From contig VWPU01006286.1 of assembly GCA_013398955.1 (NCBI GenBank), positions 56,902 to 120,901 of the forward strand: a stretch of DNA of 64,000 nt, written 5' to 3'. The notes under the pieces are model-generated. The model was not told the DNA's origin, did no database searches, and was given only the letters and a program-made list of their open reading frames with translations. Position 1 is the first letter of the stretch. Every line of letters starts with the position of its first letter. This document shows positions 1-11,700 of this stretch, piece after piece. Source of the stretch: Callaeas wilsoni. Taxonomy: Eukaryota; Chordata; Aves; Passeriformes; Callaeidae. Position numbers and translations under genes: made by a program.

Positions 1-252
1 TTCCTCTGGTGCTTTCTGTGACCCAACCACTGTTCACAGAAACAATCTGCTTCATCTTAGATACTTTACAAAATAAGCGACAAAATGGTGACACTCATGA
101 ACAAGTTTTTGGATTTTGTTTCTCTCTTCGTTTTTGTTTGTTTTTGTTTTTTTAAATGGAAAAGTGTTTTCTTCTTTTTTCATGTCTTTTTTTCCCTCTC
201 ATTTCTGTTGCATTTAAGTGGTAGAACCTTTTCACTAGTCATGTATAGTATC

Positions 253-258
253 AGGTAT
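253..258. repeat. Target-site duplication aggtat, left copy
   Basis: It is identical to 601-606 and directly abuts the TG of the LTR. Confidence 0.88.
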
Positions 259-600
259 TGTGGGCTTCTAAGCAGGGTTTCAGAGATGCAGCGAGGCAGG
301 AGTCAGAGCGAGGAAACAAATTATTTATTAAATTTACAATACCATTTATATATTCTAGTTCTATAAAGCAATTGAACAGTGCTTACACTTCTCCTAGGGT
401 GATTGGTCACAATCTCAGACACCCACTTAGAAATGTTTTTTCCTAATATAATGTACACAAGGTCAGAAGATACCAGATATGAATGGTATTTACAAAAACC
501 CTATCTATTGTTTACATAGCTTACACAGCAAAGGAAAAGTTCTCACAGAATGAATGCAAGAAGAGAAAATTTCCCTGCTAACAGCATTTCAGCATCCACA
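259..600 (-). mobile_element. Solo LTR of an ERVK-type endogenous retrovirus
   Basis: The element is 342 bp, begins TGTGG and ends CCACA on the plus strand, and is flanked by a perfect 6-bp direct repeat aggtat (253-258 and 601-606). Six-bp duplications are typical of avian ERVK and alpharetroviral LTRs. On the minus strand it has a TATA box (TATATAAA, 352-345), AATAAA 16 bp later (329-324), and about 65 bp to the 3' end. No internal viral sequence adjoins it, so it is a solo LTR left by recombination. It has the same orientation as SLC27A6 and lies about 2 kb beyond its stop. Confidence 0.88.
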
Positions 601-606
601 AGGTAT
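601..606. repeat. Target-site duplication aggtat, right copy
   Basis: It is identical to 253-258 and directly follows the CA end of the LTR. Confidence 0.88.
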
Positions 607-1693
607 TATAAAGCTAAATAAATTTTAGAAGTGCTAAATATGTTACTAAAGCTGAGCAATTGATTTCACTAAATTCTTTAGTACTCTACTACAAGATTAA
701 ACATGATAGCGTGGATGTCAGGGTGCCATACTTTAAAAAAAAAACCAGAAAATAAATTTTTTCCATAGAAAGGATGTAACTTTTACTGTTGTAATAAAAG
801 GAGTCCTGAAGTATATTCAGCATACACCTATGTAAGAGTTAAAGTAGCTTTGATTTCAACAACCAATCCTTAGCTCAAAATTTCAGCCTAACAAGCAAAG
901 TTGGGTTTAACTTTATAATAAATAACCTCATTCTTAAATTTGCAGTTCTTGACTAGGTAATAGCACTTCCATATGTCTGAGAGAGTGGCAAACATCTCCA
1001 GCCCCAGCTTTCAGCTACAGACAGCCATTTGGGCACTGCCTAAAGAAACAGAAAAAGTGGGACTGCTCAGGAAATGGTAGTTCATAGTGACTCCCTTCCA
1101 TCCTTATGCAACAGTTCTCTTCATTCCCCATTACATGCTTTACATTAACATCTACCATAAGGCATGATGTTGGTGTAGGTATTTGTCAGGTCTCACTGCT
1201 TTGTAAATTGCAACATTGTAAACATGCTTATTTATACTGGCAGCCTCGTAAGAAATACTGTGTTCAAAAATATGAGTAAGCTATAATCCTCATATATTTT
1301 TCACTACATCCTTGGTCTGGGTTTTTAAAGAAAATCAGTTAAAATGATAATCAAAGATTCAAGAATTGACACAGGTTCTAATGTCTTGTTGGATGAAAAA
1401 AGTAGAAAGACACAAGAAAATTGTTTTTAAAGTGTGTTACAGCCTACTCTTTTATGAGAACCCAGTTTCATACCACTGTTATGATGGCAGAGAGACTTAT
1501 GATGCCCAGTGTTGGAGAGAGTCACCCTTTCAGTATTCTGTTACTGCTTCTGGCTGATCAAAGTGGGCATCACGATGCATTAGAAGAGGGCACTCTGCAC
1601 ATGAAGTATCAAAGAGGCTGGAAAACAGACTTCATGCAATCAGACTTAAATCAAACCAAGAAAGAATGGTATTTGGTTTAAATAATCTTATAC
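607..1693. other. Downstream flank, no gene seen
   Basis: AT-rich single-copy-looking sequence between the solo LTR and the latest SLC27A6 poly(A) candidate. Short open frames at 1366-1557 and 1421-1681 show no recognisable family. Confidence 0.6.
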
Positions 1694-2604
1694 TTTATTT
1701 TAAAACTTAGAAAAAGCAATTCTTAGAACATAAAATTTAGTGTTTTAAAAATTCAGCTGTATTCTATACTCATAAAAAAATGATCTCTAGCAGTCATTAC
1801 TAAGGGTATGGAAGCTATTTGTTAGTCAATATGCAGAACATAAAGTGCTGCAATAATTCTTTTTATGCTATATAAATTATTTTCCCCATGAACTGTGCAG
1901 ATTTTCTCTGCCTATTGTTGATCTGCTGCTAAACATTTCACAAAAGTTTGCTTTATCTTCAGAATTTGACACTCCAAACAGCCGGTTTAACAAATGAAAA
2001 AGTACAAATTATGACAGAAAAAATCTCAGCAGTGATGTTAGTATTTGGGTTTATTTGGAGGACTTTCTTCTGCTTCAGTTTGTTTTATCTTAAGTTCCAT
2101 TAGAAAAGTCCTCTGCAGAAAAGTATTTTTCTTCCAACCAGTGTGAAGCCTTTACTTCTTACAATACATATTCAGAAGTATGTAAGCTACAGAAAAAAAA
2201 GATGTTACTAGCATATATTCTCCCTTTAGACACAACATGCGACACAGTATCTTTATATGTTGATTCTTTTTTTACCATGTGTCATACCATGTATCATTTA
2301 TGTTCATTTAGTACTAAGAAAAAGTAACAGATTCAGCATTTATATTCCAGAGTTAATATAAAATAGATTTCAGTTATGTTTTACAGGTTATTTGCTTAGG
2401 AATTTGTCTAAAGAGGTAAAAAGTAATTAGTGAAAAATAATGATCAAGTGAGTAAAGATATAAGACATATCTGAATATAAATATCAAATATAAAAAACAT
2501 TATTCTGGATAACTATGTATAAATACTGCTAATGAATTGCATTGTTTTCTTATATAATAGCTTGTATAGACTGTCCCTTAATAGCCTATTATTTGATCAA
2601 TTAA
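1694..2604 (-). other. SLC27A6: Candidate SLC27A6 3' UTR
   Basis: This is AT-rich non-coding sequence just after the stop codon on the gene strand. AATAAA hexamers on the minus strand occur at 2050-2055 (550 nt after the stop, followed by a T-rich stretch) and at 1694-1699. Either could define the transcript end. The sequence alone cannot choose between them. Confidence 0.4.
2050..2055 (-). terminator. Candidate poly(A) signal AATAAA of SLC27A6
   Basis: A minus-strand AATAAA lies 550 nt past the stop, with a T-rich element (ATTTTTTCTGTC) about 25 nt beyond it. It is the first canonical hexamer I see downstream of the stop. The hexamer is common by chance in AT-rich DNA. Confidence 0.35.
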
Positions 2605-2781
2605 TTAAAGCTTCATTTTTCCAGATAAGATCATCTCATGTAATTCTTTGGTTAACAAGACATATGCTTTCTTAGAATTATCTAAAAAATAAAGAGGATC
2701 AGTAATTGTAGATGGATTAAAACCTTCATCCACAAGTCGAAATTTTTGTTGTTTGAATGTTTCCGTCATTTCCATTTTTTC
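2605..2781 (-). CDS. SLC27A6: SLC27A6 last coding exon 10 (residues 574-631, stop)
   Basis: The acceptor is tactgcag. It starts [10 protein letters not shown] (catalytic-lysine candidate K583) and continues through [20 protein letters not shown] to the end KMKL, followed by TAA at 2605-2607. Human FATP6 ends in the related EIKL. Length 177 nt including the stop. The terminal TFK block and LYF...D block are typical of FATP C-termini. Confidence 0.95.
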   Translation of the reverse strand, partial: EKMEMTETFKQQKFRLVDEGFNPSTITDPLYFLDNSKKAYVLLTKELHEMILSGKMKL

Positions 2782-5700
2782 CTGCAGTAGAAAGACACAT
2801 TATTCAAAATGAAGCTACTTTTCTTTTGCTCACATTCACATTTGTTTTTCAAAGTCTTAGTTGATGTAAATTTATTCTTTTTATTACCAAGAACTCCTTA
2901 ATGATAAAACTCAGGAAATTTACCATGACTATTGTCATCTCACCAAAGGGGTTGAAAGAATCACTACTAAATCAGCCATACTCATATTCATCCAGGTCCA
3001 AAGGAAAATGAATCTTGACCATACATTTTGTTTTCAGATGGTTCCAGTGCTATGGTATCCCTTGGAAAAGTGGTGCAAGGCATCTCTAGTGAGACTGTGC
3101 TTTCTTTTCTAACTACCTCTACTCAGCCCAACTTTACGAACTCTCTCCATCATCTTCTTATCTGTCTTTATATTTTTATATATATGCAAACAATCTCTGA
3201 ATACAAAAAATTAACAAAAATGTCAAAGAGCCATTTTATCTACTCCAGGCATACATACAGATTTTATCTACCCACGCTAGTTGGTCTAAGAAATGTTCTG
3301 ACATCTTCTAAAGTATTACTATATGTCAGATCAAGCTTAATGTTTTTAATTTTTTCCCTTAAAGTTCTACCCACTACCTTCTTTCTTGGTTAATGACAGC
3401 TATACCAACAGCAATTCATCTTTAATGGAGGCGTTTAAATTTTAATTTAAATTCAAATTCTAGATACTTGATATCAATGCAATATCCAAGATTCAGATTC
3501 CTTCTGTCCAGTATAAAGGCTTTTTTATACACTTGTACAGGAGTGAATCTAGACTTGGTTCTCGTAATTTCATAAACTGATACTGCAATATTCTCAAGTC
3601 TAATCTTGCTCACATCAGAATGCTGCTGCAAAAGATATCTTCCTGGACTTATGACATAGATTGATAGATACATACACACATATTCACTTTCAAGGTCTTT
3701 CACAGATTTTTTGTTTCCCCTCTTTATTCTGAATCAGTATTCAATCTCTGGGTGGTCTAGGACACCAACTTCCATAACTTACCTTCTTTCTTTAAACAAT
3801 GACTATTTTTTTTCATCTGCTCCTCAAACTTAGGGGACTCATTCATAAAAATCTTTAAAAACATTTCTCTGTTTGTCTTTACCATGATGTTTGCAAAACA
3901 CTTACCAGAAATGAAAATGCTCATCAGACTTCATTTATCATGATTATTAATATTGTATGCTTTTGATACTCTCACATTTTTTCCTAGCCCTATGTAGTCC
4001 ACTGTATTATATTTACATTTTTACACTCTTTGGGAGGGACAACTATTTTCCCCCCAAACTGGACAGTTACTAGAGCAAAGCAGTGCACAAATAAGTATGA
4101 CTTTGGTGATTACTGTGGTGACAACAATAACACACTTTTTTTATTCACTTTTTCAATTTACCTAGTATCTTTTCAAATGCTTTAATATTTGTCATTGTTA
4201 CACAGAAAATTTTGTTGTGTACAGTCACTGTCTCCTGCTTTAGCTCTATTTTTCTCTCATTTTCACTAAATAAAATGGATTTTAGATTCTTTTCTCCGGA
4301 TACAATTGTTCATGTTTTTAAATCTGAATCTTTTTCTTTCACCATGCTTATGCTTCTAATCTCCCCAAATCCTTTTGTATGATCTCTGTCCATGCTCATT
4401 TGTACAATTTCTCCCATTTAAACATAATCTGAAAATTCATTGGCTTTTTGTGTAATCCCTTTCCCAGGACTCCATTAATGAAGACGGCAAATAGAACCAT
4501 GTCTAAAACTGATCTAGTGATACATGAACAAGCACTTTTTGTTATTCACTTAGCTATCTCTGTGTTTAAATGATGCAGATGTTTGTATACACAGTGCAAT
4601 AATGCAGCTTACCTGGACTCTTAAGAAAAGGGGACAAGCATAACTTGGTAGATAGGTCACTACTTGCTTATACATTTGCTCCAAGTCTAATGATGCATTG
4701 TGCTTTAAAATAAGAGAAGCCATTCCCGCTTTTCCTTCATGACCTGCAGGAAAGGAAGTGAGATGAGAATTTTGTAACATGAATAAAGTTGACATTGTAA
4801 TGATAAAACTTAGCAAAAAATACTGTAGTGCATTAACAAACCAACAGTCATATATCCTATTCTGAGTTTCAGTAAAGCTGCAAGATCTCATTCATATTTT
4901 ATGTGGTATTACATGTACTTGGAGATCACTCAAGTGATCAATTAAGCAATAAGGCTGTAAATTAGTGTGGCGGGTAAGACTAAATGGAGTCCTATGCTCA
5001 ATATAATCAATAAATGTGGATAAACATCAACAACATTCCTCTCTTGAAAACAAGAGTGATGAGCCTCTTTCCTGGATTAGCCAATTATGTCTTCATTTCT
5101 GTTTTAGTCTCTTTCTCTTGCCAGTATCTTTTCTCAAAACTGTAGATCTGAATTAACAGAGAGAGCGATTAAAAGTTCTTCCTATTTTGTCTGGAAAAGG
5201 GGAGCACTGTGGGTCTTTGGGAAAGAACAAATGGGTAAAAGGTAAGAGCAATGAACTTCAGCTATCAAAATTAACTAAATACTTTAACCATCACCTAGTA
5301 GTAACAGCAGAGATGTTCTGCCAACCTTATCTTTGTTTTGATTTGTTTTAATTTTTTGCTAATGCTACAAAACCTGTAAGGAACTTGATTTGTTTATCCT
5401 TAAGTGCAATTATCAAGACAGTCAGATAAACTGAGTAGGTAAACAGGTAAGTGTTGTACAGGAAATAGCATTGCTCATATCTGTCTGATTTTCAGACAGT
5501 CTTCTACAATGTTTCTTGTTTTCTGGCTTTAAAATACAGGTAAGTGACACTTTTTCTCATTTTAAACTCCTTTATCATTTTGTGGTGGGTCTGTCCTTGC
5601 CAACAACCAAACAACCAGCCAGCTTTGTGCTCAATCCCTTCTGCCATGGAATGGAAAGGGAAGTGAAGGAAAGCAAAGCTCAAGTCTTAAGGTAATGGTA

Positions 5701-8700
5701 GTTTCATAGGGAAAGCAAAAGATACGTGTACAAGCAAAGCAAAACCAGGACATCATTCAGCATTTCCCATCATCAGGGAGATGTCCAGCTAATTCCTGCA
5801 GGGCAGGGCCTCACTCAGAGCATGCAGTGTTTTTTGGGGAGACAAGCGCCACAACCACAAACCACTCATCCACTTCTTTTCCTCCTAGCTTTAATAACTA
5901 AGCATGGCTATCACATAATACGGAATATCGCTTTGGTCACTTTCAGACCACTGTACCATCTACATCTGCTCCCAAGTTCTTGCTGTCCCCAGCATTCTCA
6001 TACATGGAGAAAGCCTTGGTACTGTTCAAGCTCTGGTCAGTGGTAGCCAAGCACTGTTAAGTTATCAACACCATTTTAGCCAACAATGCAAAGCAGAGCA
6101 CTGAACAGTCTCCTATACAGAAACTTATTTTTATCCCAGTGAGACCAAGCATATATTTTAAAAAAAAATTTAGTATTAATGAGAATCCAGCCCATATGAT
6201 CTCATGAAAAATAACAAAAAACCCCATTAAAAAGAAATGTATGTATTTTCTTCCCTACACATTTATTCTTCTCTTTGTATTCTTTTTTCACTTTCTTCTT
6301 GGTTTTGTAACTGAACTGTTTACAGTTATTTTATAAGGCTAAGTTAAATAAGACAGAAAAGTGTCTTCACACATTTTCCTTTAGAGTTACGTTAGAATTA
6401 CCTTGCTGTCATTTTATTTTGACACGTATCTGGATTTTACACAGATGTGAATTTACTAAATCTTTATATTTTAAATTAGGTTATGTAGCTAGCACAAATT
6501 CATGCACGGTAAATTTTCAAAAATACTCCTCATTGCATACAGATAAAAATGCATTATTCACTGGCTCATTCACAATTGGTATTTTCATCATCTGCATCTA
6601 CATTTTAGCTGGGCATTAAATAGATGACTCAATCAAACATGATTCTTATGTTTAAAACATGAAATAGAAAGAGTTATGAGAGTTAACAATGAACCTGGGA
6701 GAAGCAAAACTTATAACTCAAGCTTTTACCTGGCACAGACACACCATACACATTTGCTTCTTGTATGAAGTCCAACATTACAATGACATCAGAAACTTCT
6801 GTAGTGGCAACGTTCTCCCCTTTCCATCTAAAATGTGTGAAAAAATAATTTAATCCCATGACACCTGCCCTTTTATAAAAGCTTTAGTAGAAGCTCCATT
6901 CATTTCAGACTAACACTACCTCAAATTTTTTCACACTTGTCACATTGGAATTTGATCATCAGAAGACAATGTTGCAATTCAAACCTTACTGGGTATTATA
7001 ACACTGTGAGGGTCATTGAAGATCAATACAATTGTTTCCAAGTTTTTTACATGTATATAAATGTATCAAATGGGACCAATCTCTGCTATTTGATACATTT
7101 TTCTCCACATCAGTATCCGACTTCCTTGCTCATAGCAAATCCATCACTAGTTACAAGCTTATTTAAAAGAGTGTTCAAAGAGCTGAAATTCCTACAAACT
7201 ATTCTGAAAATGAACCATTCAACTCCACAGGATTATTACTCACAGAACACTTGTGACAAAATTAAACTTCTATCATCCACTTCAGAACCATTATAAACTA
7301 CATCACAATAGCAATAAATTGAATAGTTCTAGTTGAAAACAAATATAACCACATTATTCTATATATCTTTAATGAAGAAATATGGAAAGAAACAATAATT
7401 GTACCTGAAGGTATCTCCAATCCTGTCCCAAAAATATAGAAAATTGTCATGGTCTTGAACCATTAGATCTCCAGTATTGAAATAAAGATCTCCCTTCTTA
7501 AATACCTCACAGAGCAATTTCTTTTCTGTGTGTCTTTTATTGCCAGCATAACCAAAGAAGGGGTTCTTGGCACTGACTTTGGAAATCAGAAGACCAGCCT
7601 CACCTATACGGAGAAGTTGAAAGAATATAGACCTAAAATATCACTGGACATTTCTGTACGTGACATCAATATTACTTACAATATTGTCCACTCAAATTTA
7701 CAGTCACTTGTATTTCTTCCTGGTGACACATCAGTTTTCTCCCAGAATGGTCATCTATCAGCTGTAAGCTCATTAGGAGTTTATTATCCTCTGAAAGTGC
7801 ACAATTCAACTTAATATTGAATTAACTCCCCACGTTACTGAATTTCCAGTGATGAGTGTCAGCTTCATCAGCTTCCTAATGAAAAACTAGTATAAATCAA
7901 AACTAGGTGCTTGGCTGAGGCATCATGTCCCCATTTAGTCTCTTTTCAGAAGTTCTGAGAACACTGAAATTACCTCAGTTGGTTGGAGCCTAGTGTTACT
8001 AACACCAAGCTTGTGGGTTTAATCCCTGTGCGGGCCATTCACTTGAAGAGTTTGACTTGATCCTTGTGGGTCCCTTCCAATTCAGAATATAGTGTGATTC
8101 TGTGACTTCTTAAGAATATTCATTAAAGTGATATAGAATCATCGATTTACTTTTTGGTGTAAAATATAAAAGTTTAATACAATTTTTTTTCCTCAAAAAG
8201 TAGGGAGAGTAGGGGAAAGGATTATCCTCCTATGGATGTAGACTACCAGGGTGTTAGTTTGCAGAACATGGAATAATTGTATGAAATAACCTTTCTAGGA
8301 GCAAATTCTGAAAAATAAAGCTTAAGAGTTACATTGCTTTGTAGCAGAGACAAGAATTATAAATATGAAAACATATCAAAATGTTTCTAAAAGTAGGCAC
8401 AATTTTTAATTTAAGACTGCCTCCTTAAAAAAGAGCTGTGCCTTTTTCCCCCATAAACTGGTAGTGTTTAAAGTAGAAGTATTTAGTTCACTGCTAGTAT
8501 CACTGCAGCCATAATGCTCTGAAGAAATAAGACATGGGTAAGACAAAGATTATAGACAGAGATAATACGTTTCGTTAGACTGAGCAGTGTAGTTGGAAAA
8601 ACATTAGACCAAGTGTCTAATTGTTCCCTTCACAGGTCAGTCTGGCATCCCAGATAAATTCCTAAAATTTTTCAGCTTTTGGAGACATATCTTCTTCAAA

Positions 8701-11700
8701 GTGCCCACCTTTGATTACCAAATGCTTGAGAATCTCATAACTCCTTTGAAAAATCTGTTTCAGCTCCCTATTAAAGCTGTCCGCCTGACCCTTAATATGA
8801 GTTTTTCTTGCTTCAGTTTCAGCTGTTCCCTTCCCACAGTTCAATGTATGCTCCAGTATCTGATAAACACTTTGGAAAATTGTGTAATCATGATTTTTGA
8901 TAAATATTTTGAGGACAGCTATAATCAAGCGATTTTGGGGTTTTGTTGTTTTGCTTTGTTTTAATTATTAAACTGAATCACATCACTTAGTCAGAAACAC
9001 TTAATCTCTCATCAAAAAGCATTTGCTCTAATCCACCAGTCCTTCCTGTAGATCTCTTAGGCAATCATTTCCTCATGTTAACCTCCTTTAAAAAACACAG
9101 ATGTCACTATGTATATATTTAAAGATAATACCATAGCATCGCTTTTGAACATTGCTCATCTGTGAATATATCCAAGGATCTCCTGAGTGGTTCTGATATT
9201 AGCACTGGTGAATTTAATGCTGTTTTATCTGAGATCAAAAATCATATTTCTTTTTTTCAGAGCACAGAGTAATAGTTAATTTGGCAAATTGCAGTAACAC
9301 AGCAGCAAGGCTCCTTAGAACAACTCTCTGAAGTATTTTTATTAAAATCAATAGGCTGTAATAACCTATTAAAATACATACTTACCTTTCTTAACTTTTT
9401 CACACCAACCATGCTTATTTCTAATTGGTTCATCTTTATGGAAATCATACTTGATTAAATCAAATGGGAAAAAAAGCTAAAAAAAGGGAAGAAGTCATCA
9501 GTTATTCATCTACACAGTGACATCTGGTGGCAGCAAATATACGTAAGGAAACCTGTACTCGAGTCTTGCTCATCTGAAAGGAGAATGCAGTTCCATTTAA
9601 TCCTGAAAATACTCTGTATGTAAACTTTTGCCATTTCCTGGAGGTAAGCAACATCAAAACAATTTTGTAAATGAAGACATACAACTGTCCTTTTGTTAAT
9701 TTTCTTACAAGTAAGTTACGGGATGCACATTATCAGTGGAAGAGCTATGTGAGTCAGCATAATAGAAGCACTACCTCTAGTATTTAAGTGACATTTCACG
9801 GTGGTGGCAGATACGACTTGTTCTTGGGGCCTTCTGGCACTGAAAACAGCTGGCAAGGGAAAGGCCTCACACAGGAAAGTCTGCTTCCTGTTGGGCTTTA
9901 TTCTTGCTTAACTAGCCTCAGTTCTTCCCTCTTGCTTTCTCAGGCTGCTGTATGGGAAGTGACCACCAGCTGAAGGGTACATACTCCTATCAAAACTAGC
10001 AACTGCAATACTTTTTTTTTTTTTTTTCCCTTGAATAAACAGCATTTCACTATTATTTTGCTTAATTTTTCTGCTCTGATATGAATCCAAACTGCACCTT
10101 TAGGAGACACTTCCTGACACTATTTGGACAATTGTGTTTGCAGTGGTCCAAATTGTCTCTGTATTATTCTAAAGAGACAATTTGCCCAGCTTGGGGATTC
10201 CGTGTTGCCTTCTCAAAAAGAAATGTATCAGCAATCTTTAACAACTGGTGAAACTAAGGATATGTAATTATCTTCTCCTGAGAATTCTTGGCAACAGGGG
10301 AACAACTTTATAAAACAAGTACTGTACTCTTCACAAGAAACAAATGCAATATAACTTAAGGAGGGTTATGTGAAAGTGACCAAAGTAAAGAGCAGGATGT
10401 TAAAACATAAACCTCTTCCCTTTTCTGCCTTTTCTTTTTGGATGAAGAGTTGCATCTTTATCGTAATTTGAAATGTTGTTGTAAATATATCAATTTCTTC
10501 TCAAAGAAGTCTGAATAAAAAGAAACTTGAATCCCACAATTTCAGTCCATATGAGACATATGAACAAATGCAATGAGTAATATAAATAATAAGAATGAAA
10601 TGGCATAAAATGAAATGTTATTCTGTTTTTTTGTCTGGTTAGAATAGCTTAAAATAATACATCATACCGAGTAGTATTTTGACAAGATACAGCTATTGAG
10701 CTCTGAAAGAATGAAGAATTATTTTAAGTCGTTATGAACACTCAGAAACTGTAATTCAGTATCCAAGATCATCTAAAAACTGTTGAGACTATTATTATAT
10801 ATAAGTATACTATATAACTATGTAACTAAAGGACGTTGTATACATCCTTTTTTACCTACAACTTCAGAGTATTAATGAGGCATATTCCAATTAGGTTTTT
10901 GAAATAATAGTCATGAAAATACATAATTAAAAGAAAATACCACATCTTGTATTAAATATGCATAATGAAACTATACAGAGTCTGTGCAAACAGCTGTGCC
11001 TGTGCAAAAGTCTTTTCCAAGCTAAATCATTCTGTGATTCTAAGCAGCTTGCTTTTCATATTAAATACTAGAAAATGAAAGCTCCACAGCAAAGTATTTA
11101 GTCTGGGCACAGACTAACATTTGGTTCACCACATTATTTAAATTTTAATGGGATGAGGACCTGAGCTGTTGAAGCATTACCATATTATTTTCACACAGTA
11201 CTGCATGCAAGATTCATCATTTTAATCTACATCTTACTCTCTGAAGCACGACATAAATGTAGCAAACAAAAAGCATCATTTAGCTAGCTGAAATGGAAAG
11301 TGAGTTCATGTGCAACATTGTCTATTATTATGCTGCCTAGATGTCATCCAGTAACAATTTCCTTCACCTTTTTTTTTTAATTGATTGGAAATATATGAAT
11401 TTAAATATTGTTTTGAAAATAGTTTTGACAATCCTAAAGTTTCAACTTACAGAGGATGCTCAGAGAACCTTTATCAGAAAACAGAGATCACAAGCTTTTT
11501 ATTACTTGTTTTAGAGATGAGGCATTTTTGAATTCTCTGGGAGAATATCGGTTTCTAAAACAAAGCATTACATGTACTAGATTTAGTTTCAAGCATCTTT
11601 AAAAATTGACATGTAAGAAAAAAACTTTTGGAGCATAATGTCATCACATCTTAGAGACTGTTTTAAAAATAAACTTGAAATGTCTTATTTATGCTGTAAA

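Noticed and set aside
7966..8037. Genuine tRNA-Ile gene
   Set aside because: The anticodon arm is decayed and the sequence runs directly into a CR1 tail, so it is a SINE head.
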